The notes: generated from the letters alone by a model not told the origin. Positions 8,875 to 18,370 are shown, counted from the first letter of the stretch. The stretch: DNA of 64,000 nt from Fusobacterium sp. FSA-380-WT-3A (GCF_012843705.1 NZ_JABAFQ010000004.1:84633-148632), one strand, 5' to 3'. Translations and numbers: made by a program.

Positions 8875-9780
8875 GTGAAAATTTTTTTTATGGGATCTAG
8901 TCAAATTCATAGATTAGGAAATATAATGAAAAATAAAACTTTTATTGAAATAGAAAATAGTCAAAAAAATAAAATTTTAAAGATAAAAGAAGATATAAAA
9001 AAAATATTGAAATCAGATATTATTTATGGAGCATATATAGGAGTTTTAAATAAAAAAAATTTATTGTATTTAATTATTGGAAAATGTTTAAGAAAGAAAG
9101 TTATATGTCACTGGATAGGAAGTGATGTATTAGTTGCTTTAAAAAATCCTAAAAAAGCATTATTTATGCAAAGATTTATAGATATGAATTTATCTGGTAG
9201 TGAAATTTTAAAAAAAGAATTAGAATCAATAGGAATAAAAAGTATAGAAGAACATATTATTTTAAATGATATTAATTATAAAACTTTAAAAATGCCTGAG
9301 GAACATAGTGTTTTAGTTTATTTACCAACAAATAAAGAAGATTTTTATGGGGAAGAATATATAAAAAAATTGTCTAAAGAATTTTTAAAGATAAAATTTT
9401 ATGTAGTAGCTAATGAAAATAAAGATAAATTTAAAGAATATCCTAATATAATAAACTTAGGAAAAGTTTCTATAGAAGAAATGGAGAAAATTTATAAAAA
9501 AATTTCAATTTTAATTAGAATGGTAGAGCATGATGGTTTATCTTTAATGTTAATGGAAGCATTAGCAAAAGGAAAAGAAGTTATTTATTCTTATGATTTT
9601 CCATATACATATAAAAGTAATGACTATAAATCTTTAAAAGAAAATTTTGTTAATATTATAAAAAATAAACCAACAGAAAATATAAAAGGAGCAAAATATA
9701 TAACAGAAAATTTTAAGGTTGAAAATTATATAAATAATTTAATATCTTACTTTAAAGAAGTAAAAGGAGAAAAAAATTGA
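8875..9780 (+). CDS. Putative glycosyltransferase (GT-B type, small)
   Basis: The GTG start at 8875 lies behind TTTGGAGGAAAAAA. The protein has 301 residues. HWIGSDVLVALKNP near residue 83 and DLSGSEILKKELESIGIKS-like elements resemble the acceptor half of GT4 enzymes. RMVEHDGLSLMLMEALAKGKEVIYS near 222-246 is the nucleotide-sugar-binding E-x7-E region. It is shorter than a typical GT4, with a reduced N-terminal domain. It overlaps the next gene by 4 nt (ATTGA-type overlap). Sugar specificity unknown. Confidence 0.75.
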   Translation: MKIFFMGSSQIHRLGNIMKNKTFIEIENSQKNKILKIKEDIKKILKSDIIYGAYIGVLNKKNLLYLIIGKCLRKKVICHWIGSDVLVALKNPKKALFMQRFIDMNLSGSEILKKELESIGIKSIEEHIILNDINYKTLKMPEEHSVLVYLPTNKEDFYGEEYIKKLSKEFLKIKFYVVANENKDKFKEYPNIINLGKVSIEEMEKIYKKISILIRMVEHDGLSLMLMEALAKGKEVIYSYDFPYTYKSNDYKSLKENFVNIIKNKPTENIKGAKYITENFKVENYINNLISYFKEVKGEKN

Positions 9781-11051
9781 AAAATTTAGAAGTAAAATAT
9801 TTAATTTTAGGAGCAGGAATTACAGGATTAGGATTTGGTAATTTTATAAAAGATAAAAATTTTTTGATTTTAGAAAAAGAAAAGGAAATAGGAGGATATT
9901 GTAGAACTATATACAGAAAAAAATTTGTTTGGGATTATGCAGGACATTTTTTTCATTTTAAAACTAAAGAGATACAAGAATATTTTAAAGAAAAAATAGA
10001 TGATTCAGAATTGATTTCAGCAGTAAAAAACACTAAAATTTTTTATAAAAAAAAATTGATAGATTATCCTTTTCAAAAAAATATTCATCAGTTAGAAAAA
10101 GAAGAGTTTATAGATTGTTTGTATGATTTATTTAACAAAGAAGAAAAAGAAGAATATAAAAATTTTATAGAAATGTTATATGGAAAATTTGGTAAAAGTA
10201 TAACAGATAAATTTTTGAAACCTTATAATGAAAAATTATATGCATGTAATTTAGAAAAATTAGATGTAAATGCAATGGGAAGATTCTTTCCATATGCATC
10301 TAAAGAAGAAATTATAAAAAATATGAAAGAATCAAAAAATAATTCATACAATGATGTATTTATTTATCCTAAAAAAGGGGCACAATATTTTATAAATATA
10401 CTAGGAGAAAAAATAAAAGATAATATTTTTTTAAATGAAGAAATTAGAGGTATTGATAGTGAAAATAAAATAGTTACAACAAATAATTACACAATTAAAT
10501 ATGAATATTTAATAAATACAATTCCATTAAATAAATTTATAGAATTAGAAAATAAAGAATTATATATAAAAAATAAAGATATATTTACATACAATAAAGT
10601 ATTAGTTTTTAATTTAGGATTTGATAAAAAATCATTAAATAATATACATTGGGGATATATTCCAGTAAAAAATATAAATTTTTATAGAATAGGATTTTAT
10701 AATAATATATTAAATACAGATAAGCTAAGTATGTATATAGAAATAGGATATGCTGGAGATGTTTATATATCAAAAGAAGAAATAAATAAGCAATTAAAAG
10801 AAACTTTAAAAAATCTATTAAAATTAAAAATAATTTCGAAAGAACATAAAATAGAAGAATATGAATACATCATAATGGATCCAGCATATGTCCATGTAAA
10901 TTCAGAAGTAAATAAATTAAAAATAGAATTAAAAAAAGAATATCAAAAGAAAAATATATATACAATAGGAAGATATGGAGATTGGAAATATTGTTCAATG
11001 GAAGATTGTTTATTAGATAGTTTTGAATTAAGCAAAAAAATAAATATTTAA
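9777..11051 (+). CDS. FAD-dependent oxidoreductase (protoporphyrinogen oxidase/UDP-galactopyranose mutase-like)
   Basis: The TTG start at 9777 overlaps the previous stop codon and follows AAAGGAG. The protein has 424 residues. The N-terminal dinucleotide-binding motif LILGAGITGLGFG is followed by EKEKEIGGYCRT and WDYAGHFFHF, as in flavin enzymes of the UDP-galactopyranose mutase/amine-oxidase clan. The C-terminal IGRYGDWKYCSMEDCLLDS is the second FAD contact. Such proteins recur in O-antigen loci, where the reaction is often undefined. A mutase or a sugar-ring oxidoreductase are both possible; I cannot separate them. Confidence 0.7.
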   Translation: MKNLEVKYLILGAGITGLGFGNFIKDKNFLILEKEKEIGGYCRTIYRKKFVWDYAGHFFHFKTKEIQEYFKEKIDDSELISAVKNTKIFYKKKLIDYPFQKNIHQLEKEEFIDCLYDLFNKEEKEEYKNFIEMLYGKFGKSITDKFLKPYNEKLYACNLEKLDVNAMGRFFPYASKEEIIKNMKESKNNSYNDVFIYPKKGAQYFINILGEKIKDNIFLNEEIRGIDSENKIVTTNNYTIKYEYLINTIPLNKFIELENKELYIKNKDIFTYNKVLVFNLGFDKKSLNNIHWGYIPVKNINFYRIGFYNNILNTDKLSMYIEIGYAGDVYISKEEINKQLKETLKNLLKLKIISKEHKIEEYEYIIMDPAYVHVNSEVNKLKIELKKEYQKKNIYTIGRYGDWKYCSMEDCLLDSFELSKKINI

Positions 11052-11098
11052 TAAATAAAATGAGTATTTTTTAGAAAGAAGATTAAAATGGAGAAAAT

Positions 11099-12013
11099 AT
11101 GGAATTAGATGTAAGTATAATAGTAATAAGTTATAATTCTGAAAAAACTATTTTAGAAACATTGGAAAGTATAAAAAAACAAAATTATAAAAATTTTGAA
11201 TTGATAATAACAGATGATTGTTCCACAGATAAAACTTATGATATTGTAAAATTTTGGGTAAAAAATAATAAATCAAATTTTTTTAAGGTAAAAATAATTC
11301 AAACCTTAAAAAATGGAGGTCCAAGTATAAATGCAAATAATGGATTAAAAATAGCTAGAGGTAATTGGATTAAGTTAATAGCAGCTGATGATATTTTACT
11401 ACCAAATTGTTTAGAAGAAAATATAAAATTTATAAAACAAAATCCAAATATAAGAATTTGTTTTTCTAAAATGGAACTTTTTGGAAAAACAATTAATTTA
11501 CCACAAGAAAAACCAGAAAATATTCAAAAATTCTATTTACCAGTAAAAGAACAATATGAGAGCTTAAAAGAAGGGTGTTTTATTCCAGCCCCTACTTCTT
11601 TTATAAAAAGAGAGATTTTTGAAAAATATGGTTTTTTTGATGAAAAAATTCCTATGGTGGAAGATTGGCCCTATTGGTTAAAAATAACTTCTTTGGGTGA
11701 AAAAATTTATTTTTTAAATAAAGTAACTGTAAAATATAGAATAAGTGAAAGTTTAAGTAATACACAAGAAAATTTTATAAATTTAAAAAATTTAAATTCA
11801 AAAAAATTGATATATAAATATTATTTAAAAGAAAATATTAATTTTCTTTTAAAATGGCATTACACATTAGAATTTTTTACTTATAATATATTAATTACGA
11901 TATTTAATAATAAAAAGAATAAAAAAACAATTTTTATAAAAAAATGGATTAATTTATTGGATCCTTATTTTATTATTAAAAAAATAAAAAGTCAAAGGAA
12001 AGATTATGAATAA
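11099..12013 (+). CDS. Glycosyltransferase family 2
   Basis: This 304-residue inverting GT-A enzyme begins VSIIVISYNSEKTILETLES. DDCSTDKTYD gives the nucleotide-binding aspartates, and IAADDILLPNCLEENI near residue 95 is the D-x-D-type metal site. VEDWPYWLKI near 195 fits the ED catalytic-base region. It likely adds a sugar to the growing O-unit. The start chosen is ATG 11099. An ATG at 11088 is in another frame and has no continuation. It overlaps the flippase gene by 8 nt. Confidence 0.83.
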   Translation: MELDVSIIVISYNSEKTILETLESIKKQNYKNFELIITDDCSTDKTYDIVKFWVKNNKSNFFKVKIIQTLKNGGPSINANNGLKIARGNWIKLIAADDILLPNCLEENIKFIKQNPNIRICFSKMELFGKTINLPQEKPENIQKFYLPVKEQYESLKEGCFIPAPTSFIKREIFEKYGFFDEKIPMVEDWPYWLKITSLGEKIYFLNKVTVKYRISESLSNTQENFINLKNLNSKKLIYKYYLKENINFLLKWHYTLEFFTYNILITIFNNKKNKKTIFIKKWINLLDPYFIIKKIKSQRKDYE

Positions 12014-13418
12014 AAAATTGAAGCTTTTTTTAGAAAACTTTCTATTTTATGGTGGACTTTCGATGTTACAGAAAGCTCTTCCTTTTATAACATTACCTAT
12101 AATTACAAGACTATTAAAAGACCCGACAAGTTATGGAATAGCAGATATGTTTAATCTTATAATTTCTTTTGGGAGTGCTATAGCAGTATTAGGAATATAT
12201 GATGCTGTATTTAGAGAATTTTTTGAAGATAAAGAAAATAGAGAATATCAAAAAAGAGTAACTGCTACAGGATTAAACATAGTATTAATATCAGGAACTA
12301 TAATAATGATAAGTATTATATTATGTAGTACTCTTATTAGTAAAATATTGTTTAAAAGTTATCAATATAAAAATCTAGTTATCTTATCAGCGATTGGAAT
12401 ATTAATTTCTACATTAAATAGTTTAATAATAAGTCCTACAAGAATGAGAAATCAAAGAAAAATTTTCTTTATAACAGGAATAACTTTTCCTATATTGGGT
12501 TTTATTATAACTTATGTTTTAATAAGATTAGGATATACCTATGAAGCATTAATATATGGAACAATAGGGATGAGTTTAATTTCTCTAATAATTTTTTATA
12601 TTCTAAATAAAAAAGATTTTTCTCTAAAAATTTTTGATAAAAAAATTGCAAAAGAATTATTTAGAATAGGATTACCTCTTGTACCAACTTTTCTTATATA
12701 TTGGATATTTCATTCTATGGATAGAGTAATGATAAATAGAATGTTAAATGGAAGCGAATTAGGAATATATTCTGTAGGAGCTAAAGTTTCGTCTGTAAGT
12801 CAATTAATCTATACAGCTTTTGCAGGTGGTTGGAGTTATTTTTCATTTTCTACAATGAAAGATAAAAATCAAGTGGAGATAAATTCAAAAGTATTTGAAT
12901 ATTTAGGAATAATAAGTTTTTTTGTATATATATTAGCACAACCATTTATAAAACCAGTATTTAATATTTTTTTTGAAGGAGAATATATAAGAGGACAGGA
13001 AGTTTTTTCTTTTTTATTTTTGTCTCCATTAATATTAATGTTATTTCAAACTGTAGGGAACCAAGTTATAATAATAAAAAAATCTTATTTATCAACTTTA
13101 AGTTTAATAATTGGAGCAATTTTAAATATAATTTTAAATTTCATTTTTATAAAATCTCATGGAATTTTTGGAGCAGCATTTTCTACATTAAACAGTTATA
13201 TGGTTTCAGTTGTTATAATGTGTATTGTATGTTATAAGAATAAATTATTTGTAATTTCAAAAAGATTTTTAAGTGTAGTAATTTTATTATTAATTGGAAT
13301 ATATTTAAATTTCTTTTTTAAAGAATGTGTATATTATAAAATAGTATATACAATAGATTTTATTTTAATTGTGATACTTTATTTTAAAGATTTAAAATTA
13401 TTATTAAAAAGTAGGTAG
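12006..13418 (+). CDS. wzx: O-antigen flippase (Wzx, MOP superfamily)
   Basis: This 470-residue polytopic protein has about 12-14 hydrophobic segments. It opens FLENFLFYGGLSMLQKALPFITLPIITRLL, the N-terminal pattern of the polysaccharide-transport (PST) group of MOP exporters. FRIGLPLVPTFLIYWIFHSMDRVMI in the middle marks the start of the second bundle. It would flip undecaprenyl-pyrophosphate-linked repeat units across the inner membrane. Its position among glycosyltransferases supports Wzx over MATE drug export. Confidence 0.85.
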   Translation: MNKKLKLFLENFLFYGGLSMLQKALPFITLPIITRLLKDPTSYGIADMFNLIISFGSAIAVLGIYDAVFREFFEDKENREYQKRVTATGLNIVLISGTIIMISIILCSTLISKILFKSYQYKNLVILSAIGILISTLNSLIISPTRMRNQRKIFFITGITFPILGFIITYVLIRLGYTYEALIYGTIGMSLISLIIFYILNKKDFSLKIFDKKIAKELFRIGLPLVPTFLIYWIFHSMDRVMINRMLNGSELGIYSVGAKVSSVSQLIYTAFAGGWSYFSFSTMKDKNQVEINSKVFEYLGIISFFVYILAQPFIKPVFNIFFEGEYIRGQEVFSFLFLSPLILMLFQTVGNQVIIIKKSYLSTLSLIIGAILNIILNFIFIKSHGIFGAAFSTLNSYMVSVVIMCIVCYKNKLFVISKRFLSVVILLLIGIYLNFFFKECVYYKIVYTIDFILIVILYFKDLKLLLKSR

Positions 13419-13420
13419 AA

Positions 13421-13840
13421 ATGAAAAAAATAAAAGAAATAATTATAAGAGAAATTTATTCTCCAGGTGGAAGTTTAAGTTTTTTTGAAAAAGGAAAAGA
13501 ATTTGATTTTGATATAAAAAGAATATACTACATATATAAATTTTCTGAGCAAAATAGAAGAGGATTCCATGCTCATAAAGAATTAAAACAAGTTATGTTT
13601 TGTCCTCATGGAAAAATAGAAGTTGAGTTTACAAATGGAAAAATAAAAGAAAAATATATATTAGATTCTCCAACAAAAATATTAGTTGTAGAAAAAGGTT
13701 ATTGGAGAGAGTTTGTATCTTTAGAAGAGGGAAGTATTTTATGTGTTGGAGCTTCTGATATTTATGATGAAAATGATTATATAAGAGATTATAATAAATA
13801 TTTAGAATGGGAGGAAAAAAATAATGAAAGTACCATTTAG
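13421..13840 (+). CDS. dTDP-4-keto-6-deoxyhexose 3,4-ketoisomerase (FdtA/QdtA type, cupin)
   Basis: This 139-residue single cupin domain has the family signature RRGFHAHKELKQVMFCPHGKIEVEF, with the two histidines (around residues 49 and 51) needed for ketoisomerisation. It converts dTDP-4-keto-6-deoxyglucose to the 3-keto isomer. FdtA and QdtA differ in stereochemistry at C4 (galacto or gluco product), and sequence inspection does not decide which. The next two genes supply the aminotransferase and N-formyltransferase, completing a dTDP-Qui3NFo or dTDP-Fuc3NFo route. The 3' end overlaps the next gene by 17 nt. Confidence 0.85.
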   Translation: MKKIKEIIIREIYSPGGSLSFFEKGKEFDFDIKRIYYIYKFSEQNRRGFHAHKELKQVMFCPHGKIEVEFTNGKIKEKYILDSPTKILVVEKGYWREFVSLEEGSILCVGASDIYDENDYIRDYNKYLEWEEKNNESTI

Positions 13841-14921
13841 TATTTTAGAAAGACAATATAAAAAATATCAAAATGAATATGAAGAAAAAGCATTAAAAGT
13901 ATTAAGAAAAGGATGGTATATTCTAGGAGAAGAATGTGAAAAATTTGAAGAAGAATATGCAAATTATGTGGGAACTAAATATTCATTAGGTATAGATAAT
14001 GGATTAAATGCTCTAGTACTTGCTTTTAGAGCATTGAATATAGGAAAGGGAGATGAAGTAATAGTTCAAGGAAATACCTTTATAGCAACGGTAATGGGAA
14101 TTACTATAAATGGAGCAACTCCAATTTTTATAGAGCCTGATGAATATTATAATATTGATACAAATAAAATAGAAGAGAAAATAACTAATAAAACAAAAGC
14201 AATTTGTGTAGTTCATCTTTATGGACAAGCTACGGAAATGGATAAAATCTTAGAATTATGTCAAAAATATAATTTAAAATTAGTTGAAGATTGTGCTCAA
14301 GCTCATGGTGCAAAGTATAATGGACAAATGGTTGGAAGTTTTGGAGATATTGGATGTTTTAGTTTTTATCCAGGAAAAAACTTAGGTTGTTTTGGAGATG
14401 GAGGAGCAATAACAACTAATAATAAAGAAATATATGATAGAATAAAAATGTTAAGAAGCTATGGAAGTGAAAAAAAATATCATCATATAGAAGTAGGGTA
14501 TAATTCAAGATTAGATGAATTACAAGCAGGACTTTTAAGAATAAAATTGAGTCATTTAGTTGAATTAACTGATGAAAGAGAAAAATTAACAAAAAAATAT
14601 TTAGATGGAATAAAAAATCCATTAGTAACTTTACCTAAAATAAAAGAAAATTGTACTCATGTATGGCATTTATTTGTAGTAAGAGTAGAAAATAGAGATA
14701 AATTCCAAAAATATTTAGAAGAAAATGGGATAGGAACAATGATACATTATCCAATTCCTCCACATTTATCAGTAGCTTATAAAGAATTAGGATATAAAGT
14801 AGGAGATTATCCAATAACAGAAAAATATGCTAATACAGTTTTAAGTTTACCATTATATAATGGAATGACAGAAGAAGAAATAGATTATGTGATAAAGAAA
14901 ATAAATGAATATAGAGGATAA
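13824..14921 (+). CDS. dTDP-3-keto-6-deoxyhexose 3-aminotransferase (FdtB/QdtB type)
   Basis: This 365-residue DegT/DnrJ/EryC1 enzyme has its PLP lysine at Lys185 in SFYPGKNLGCFGDGG, preceded by EDCAQAHGAKY. GYNSRLDELQAGLL and GIGTMIHYPIPPHLSVAY are typical of the FdtB/QdtB branch. It starts inside the ketoisomerase gene behind GGGAGGAAAAAA. It aminates the 3-keto product of the upstream ketoisomerase with glutamate. It is related to the WbpE-like gene at 489 but clearly a separate paralogue without the 30-residue insertion. Confidence 0.87.
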   Translation: MKVPFSILERQYKKYQNEYEEKALKVLRKGWYILGEECEKFEEEYANYVGTKYSLGIDNGLNALVLAFRALNIGKGDEVIVQGNTFIATVMGITINGATPIFIEPDEYYNIDTNKIEEKITNKTKAICVVHLYGQATEMDKILELCQKYNLKLVEDCAQAHGAKYNGQMVGSFGDIGCFSFYPGKNLGCFGDGGAITTNNKEIYDRIKMLRSYGSEKKYHHIEVGYNSRLDELQAGLLRIKLSHLVELTDEREKLTKKYLDGIKNPLVTLPKIKENCTHVWHLFVVRVENRDKFQKYLEENGIGTMIHYPIPPHLSVAYKELGYKVGDYPITEKYANTVLSLPLYNGMTEEEIDYVIKKINEYRG

Positions 14922-14923
14922 AA

Positions 14924-16114
14924 ATGAAGAAAATTTGTATAGCAGGAAAAAATAATATAGCAGTTGAAATAACAGATTACATAGAAAAAAATATAGAATG
15001 TGAATTATTTGTTATTCCAAATTCAGCAGATGATGGTGTAAATAAATGGCAAAAGTCTTTTTTGAAATTCTCTTTAGATAGAAAATTAAAAATAATTTCT
15101 TTAGAAGAAGCTTATAAAATAAAAGATTTAATATTTATTTCATTAGAATATGATAAAATTATAAATCCTAAAAAATTTAATACAACAGAGTTATTCAATA
15201 TACATTTTTCATTATTACCCAAATATAAGGGAATGTATACATCTGCTTTACCAATTTTAAATAATGAAAAAGAAACAGGAGTAACATTTCATAAAATAAA
15301 TACAGGAATAGATACAGGAGATATAATTGCTCAAAAAGTAATAAAAATTGATTATGAAGATACAAGTAGAGATTTATATCTAAAATATATAAAAAATGGA
15401 ATAATTTTAGTAAAAAATATAATTTGGAATATAATAGAAAAAAAATATGTTGTACAACAACAAGATTATTTAGAAAGTACATATTTTTCTAAAAAATCTA
15501 TAGATTATAAAAATTTAAAAATAGATTTAAATCAAACAGCTATAAATATTCATAATCAAATAAGAGCTTTTAATTTTAGGGAATATCAGTTACCAGAAGT
15601 TTATGGAAGTAAAATTATTGCTACCAAAATAACTAATCAAAAATCAATAAAAAAATCAGGAGAAATATTATTTGAAACAGACAATGAAATACTAATTTCA
15701 ACAATTGATTATAATATTATTTTATATAAAGATAAAGCTGAAGAATTAATAACAGCATGTAAAATAGGAGATTTAATTAGTGTAAAAAACATTTGTAAAA
15801 ATAAAGAATATCTAAAAATTAGAACTAAAGAAGGATGGGACCCACTAATAATAGCAACTTATAATAATCATAAAGATATAGTTGAATATTTAATCTCAAT
15901 AGGAGCTGATATATATACTACAAACTATAATAAAACAAATTTATTGATGTATGCAAAGGAAGCTTTCTTAAATAAAAATGACATTTATTTATTAGAATTA
16001 TTCTTAAAATTAGGTTTAAATATTTTTGAAGAAGATATTTTTGGAAAAAATTTATTAGATTATTGTAATGAAGAAATAAAAGAAAAAATAAATGGGGATG
16101 GGGTACAAAAATAG
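14924..16114 (+). CDS. dTDP-3-amino-sugar N-formyltransferase with C-terminal ankyrin repeats (QdtF-like)
   Basis: This 396-residue two-part protein has a formyltransferase domain in residues 1-200, with the core NIHFSLLPKYKG (Asn92, His94) and GIDTGD (Asp130), the Asn/His/Asp triad of N10-formyl-tetrahydrofolate-dependent enzymes. A small C-terminal OB-like segment follows. Residues 255-390 form ankyrin repeats (TACKIGDLISVKNI, DPLIIATYNNHKDIVEYL, IGADIYTTNYNKTNLLMYA). QdtF of Providencia alcalifaciens, which formylates dTDP-Qui3N, has the same fusion. The gene directly follows the matching isomerase and aminotransferase, so dTDP-Qui3NFo or Fuc3NFo is the expected product. Confidence 0.85.
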   Translation: MKKICIAGKNNIAVEITDYIEKNIECELFVIPNSADDGVNKWQKSFLKFSLDRKLKIISLEEAYKIKDLIFISLEYDKIINPKKFNTTELFNIHFSLLPKYKGMYTSALPILNNEKETGVTFHKINTGIDTGDIIAQKVIKIDYEDTSRDLYLKYIKNGIILVKNIIWNIIEKKYVVQQQDYLESTYFSKKSIDYKNLKIDLNQTAINIHNQIRAFNFREYQLPEVYGSKIIATKITNQKSIKKSGEILFETDNEILISTIDYNIILYKDKAEELITACKIGDLISVKNICKNKEYLKIRTKEGWDPLIIATYNNHKDIVEYLISIGADIYTTNYNKTNLLMYAKEAFLNKNDIYLLELFLKLGLNIFEEDIFGKNLLDYCNEEIKEKINGDGVQK

Positions 16115-16581
16115 TACCTTAAATTTATTTTTAGGAAAAGTAATAACTTTTCGTTTAGTTCAAGAATATGATGCAGAATTTATTTTAAAGTTAAGAAATA
16201 AAAAAGAATAAAAAAATATATTTCAAAAACTAATATAACTATTGAGGAACAAAAAGAATGGATAAGAAATTATAAGGAAAGAGAAAAAATAGAAAGGAGT
16301 TTTATTTTATAATAGAATATAAAAATAAAATTTCTTGTGGAACAGTCAGAATTTATAATATAGAAAGTAATAGTCGTACATGGGGAAGTTTTATTTTACC
16401 TGACGGAGCTTCTTATGAAACAATATTACTTTCAATTAATTTTATTAAATATAATTTAGAAATAGAAAATATTTATTTAGATGTAAGAAGAGAAAATTCA
16501 AAAGCAATTCATATATATGAGAAATGTGGATTTAGAAAAATAAGGGAAGATGAGATAAATTATTATATTTTTAAGGAGTAA
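16092..16581 (+). pseudogene. GNAT N-acetyltransferase, inactivated by two frameshifts
   Basis: Reading across three frames gives one coherent RimJ/PseH-like acetyltransferase. Frame 1, from ATG 16092 or 16098: ITFRLVQEYDAEFILKLRN, stop at 16208-16210. Frame 2: KYISKTNITIEEQKEWIRNY, then a stop. Frame 3: EFYFIIEYKNKISCGTVRIY, then IYLDVRRENSKAIHIYEKCG and a natural TAA at 16579. Restoring one T after GAAT at about 16210 and one base near 16295 would rejoin the frames. The start overlaps the end of the formyltransferase gene. It was probably a sugar N-acetyltransferase of the O-antigen pathway. A sequencing error could explain one break, but hardly both. Confidence 0.75.
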
Positions 16582-16583
16582 TT

Positions 16584-16619
16584 ATGTTATTTAATTCATA
16601 TGAGTTCGTTTACCAATAG
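16584..16619 (+). pseudogene. Truncated start of a possible MBOAT O-acyltransferase
   Basis: Immediately after the GNAT relic, AAGGAG and ATG 16584 open an 11-codon frame reading MLFNSYEFVYQ before TAG. AlgI-type membrane-bound O-acyltransferases very often begin MLFNSYEF, so this looks like the 5' stub of such a gene whose remainder was deleted. Only eight residues support this, so the assignment is tentative. No further MBOAT sequence is visible in the 50 nt before the polymerase gene. Confidence 0.4.
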
Positions 16620-16673
16620 TATAATAGATTAAAAAAAATTTAATAAAAAAGATTGTGATTAGAAGGAAAAAAG

Positions 16674-17825
16674 ATGAAAATAAATTTAAAAAATATTGCT
16701 GTTTATTCTTTAGTTTTGTTCTGTTCTTTAAAAACTTCAATATATAGTATAACTTATAATAATAGAACAATAATAATAAAATATATAATTTTTTTAATTT
16801 TAGTTGTTATGGGGATAAGTTTTTTTGTATATAAATTGAAGTTAAATAAAGTAAATTTAAAAAGTATCTTTATGACAATAATTTCTTTTCTTAATAAATG
16901 TCCTTTTGTCTTAGGAAGTTTATATGGAATTTTAATTAATTTAGTTACAAATTATTTCTTATTAGATAAAGATACATTCCTTAGGAAAAAAGCATATAAA
17001 ATATTATTTAATTTTTTATTTATATTATCACTATTAAGTATATTGGAATATTTATATTATCAATTAGGTGGAAATATTAATTTTATAATAGGAACTAATT
17101 ATAAAATTAATTTTGGAGTTTGCTATTTTATAGGAGTTTTTAATTCATATTTAGTAAATATAGAAACAGGAAATATATTAAATAGATTACTTTCTATATA
17201 TGATGAGCCAGGATATTTTGGAACTTTTTTAGGAATTTTTATTTTATTTTTAAAAAATGATAGTAGATTTAAAAAAATAATAATTTATCTAGCTGGTTTT
17301 TTGACACTAAGTACAGCTTTTATTTATTTTTTTATAATGAAAATAATAATAGAAGGGTTTGAAATAAAAAAAATATTAAAGAGTGTTTTTATATTATTTA
17401 TAATAATAAATTTAAGTTATTTTTATAGTGAAAAAAATATAACTTTTAGAAATAATGTTGTCTTGAAGATAGAGAGAATAGTTGAAAATAAAAATTTAAA
17501 TAGGCTTTCAAAAGGAGAATCTTGGAAGAAAATAGAAGAATTTAAAAAAAATGGAAATTTATTATTAGGAGAAAGAAAAAGTTTTGAGAATGATGGAGGA
17601 CTTTCTATTTGGATGAAAATTTATGAGATAGGATATTTGGGAGTTTTAATTGAAATTTTACTTTTTCTTAATATTGCAAGATTTTTTAATTTAAAAAATA
17701 AAAAAAGCAAAATTTTTATTTTAATAGCCTTATCTAGTATATTTCAAAGACCAAATATATTAGATTTAACAACATTGATATGTATGTATTGTGCTCCCAC
17801 TAATTATGATGAAATTGTAGAATGA
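16674..17825 (+). CDS. O-antigen polymerase-like membrane protein (Wzy)
   Basis: This 383-residue protein has about nine to ten hydrophobic helices and a large extracytoplasmic loop (about residues 245-310). LSIYDEPGYFGTFLGI near residue 180 matches the EPG...G pattern seen in Wzy polymerases. The late loop holds LLLGERKSFENDGGLSIW. Wzy joins undecaprenyl-linked O-units in the periplasm, and the locus otherwise has no polymerase. The start follows AGAAGGAAAAAAG. Wzy proteins are poorly conserved, so this rests on topology, motif and context. Confidence 0.7.
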   Translation: MKINLKNIAVYSLVLFCSLKTSIYSITYNNRTIIIKYIIFLILVVMGISFFVYKLKLNKVNLKSIFMTIISFLNKCPFVLGSLYGILINLVTNYFLLDKDTFLRKKAYKILFNFLFILSLLSILEYLYYQLGGNINFIIGTNYKINFGVCYFIGVFNSYLVNIETGNILNRLLSIYDEPGYFGTFLGIFILFLKNDSRFKKIIIYLAGFLTLSTAFIYFFIMKIIIEGFEIKKILKSVFILFIIINLSYFYSEKNITFRNNVVLKIERIVENKNLNRLSKGESWKKIEEFKKNGNLLLGERKSFENDGGLSIWMKIYEIGYLGVLIEILLFLNIARFFNLKNKKSKIFILIALSSIFQRPNILDLTTLICMYCAPTNYDEIVE

Positions 17826-18002
17826 TTATCTATAAAAAATAGTGTAAAATGATTTTCTATTACTTGAAATTTTTTTAAAATTAAAATTAAGAATTTTATT
17901 ATTATAACATTATTATATTATAAAAAATGAAAAGATTTTTATAAATTAATTTAATAATTGCTTTTGATAGAGTTTTATGATAAAAATCTAATATATAAAT
18001 AG

Positions 18003-18311
18003 AAAATTATTTTTGTTAAAAGAAAAAGATTGAGCTTAGAAAAAAGAAGAAAGTGTTATTGTTATATATTTTATCAAGTACATAATATTTTAAAATATAT
18101 TTTTAATAAAGATATAAAAAGAAAAAATTTTTAGTAAAAATTTAAAAATCTATATCAAGCTCTTTTGAAAAATAGTGTTTGGGAATTTAGAAAGGATAAG
18201 AGTAATTTGAAAGAATGTATAGAAAATTTATATAGTAAAAAATATTTTTAGGATAAAAAAGTTCCTAAAAAAGAAGAGTTACTTTTAATATATAAGAAAT
18301 ATATTTTATGA
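18003..18311 (+). pseudogene. Degenerate coding relic with three in-frame stops
   Basis: The 17826-18370 stretch has no intact gene. One frame (codons in register with TTG 18030) reads as plausible protein over about 100 codons, interrupted by TAG 18132, TAA 18135 and TAG 18249 and closed by TGA 18309. It contains LYQALLKNSVWEFRK and DKSNLKECIENLYSKKYF, with charge and hydrophobic patterning like the C-terminal helices of GT2 glycosyltransferases of this locus. I do not recognise the family. The rest of the gap is A+T-rich without visible signals. Confidence 0.45.
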
Positions 18312-18370
18312 TTTTATTAAATATGAAATATTAATTTATAAAAAAATTCATATTATCAATAAATTAATTT

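Noticed and set aside
14013..14622. Open frames on the minus strand inside aminotransferase and glycosyltransferase genes
   Set aside because: They lack ribosome sites, have low-complexity Leu/Phe/Ile composition, and mirror A+T-rich coding sequence on the plus strand.
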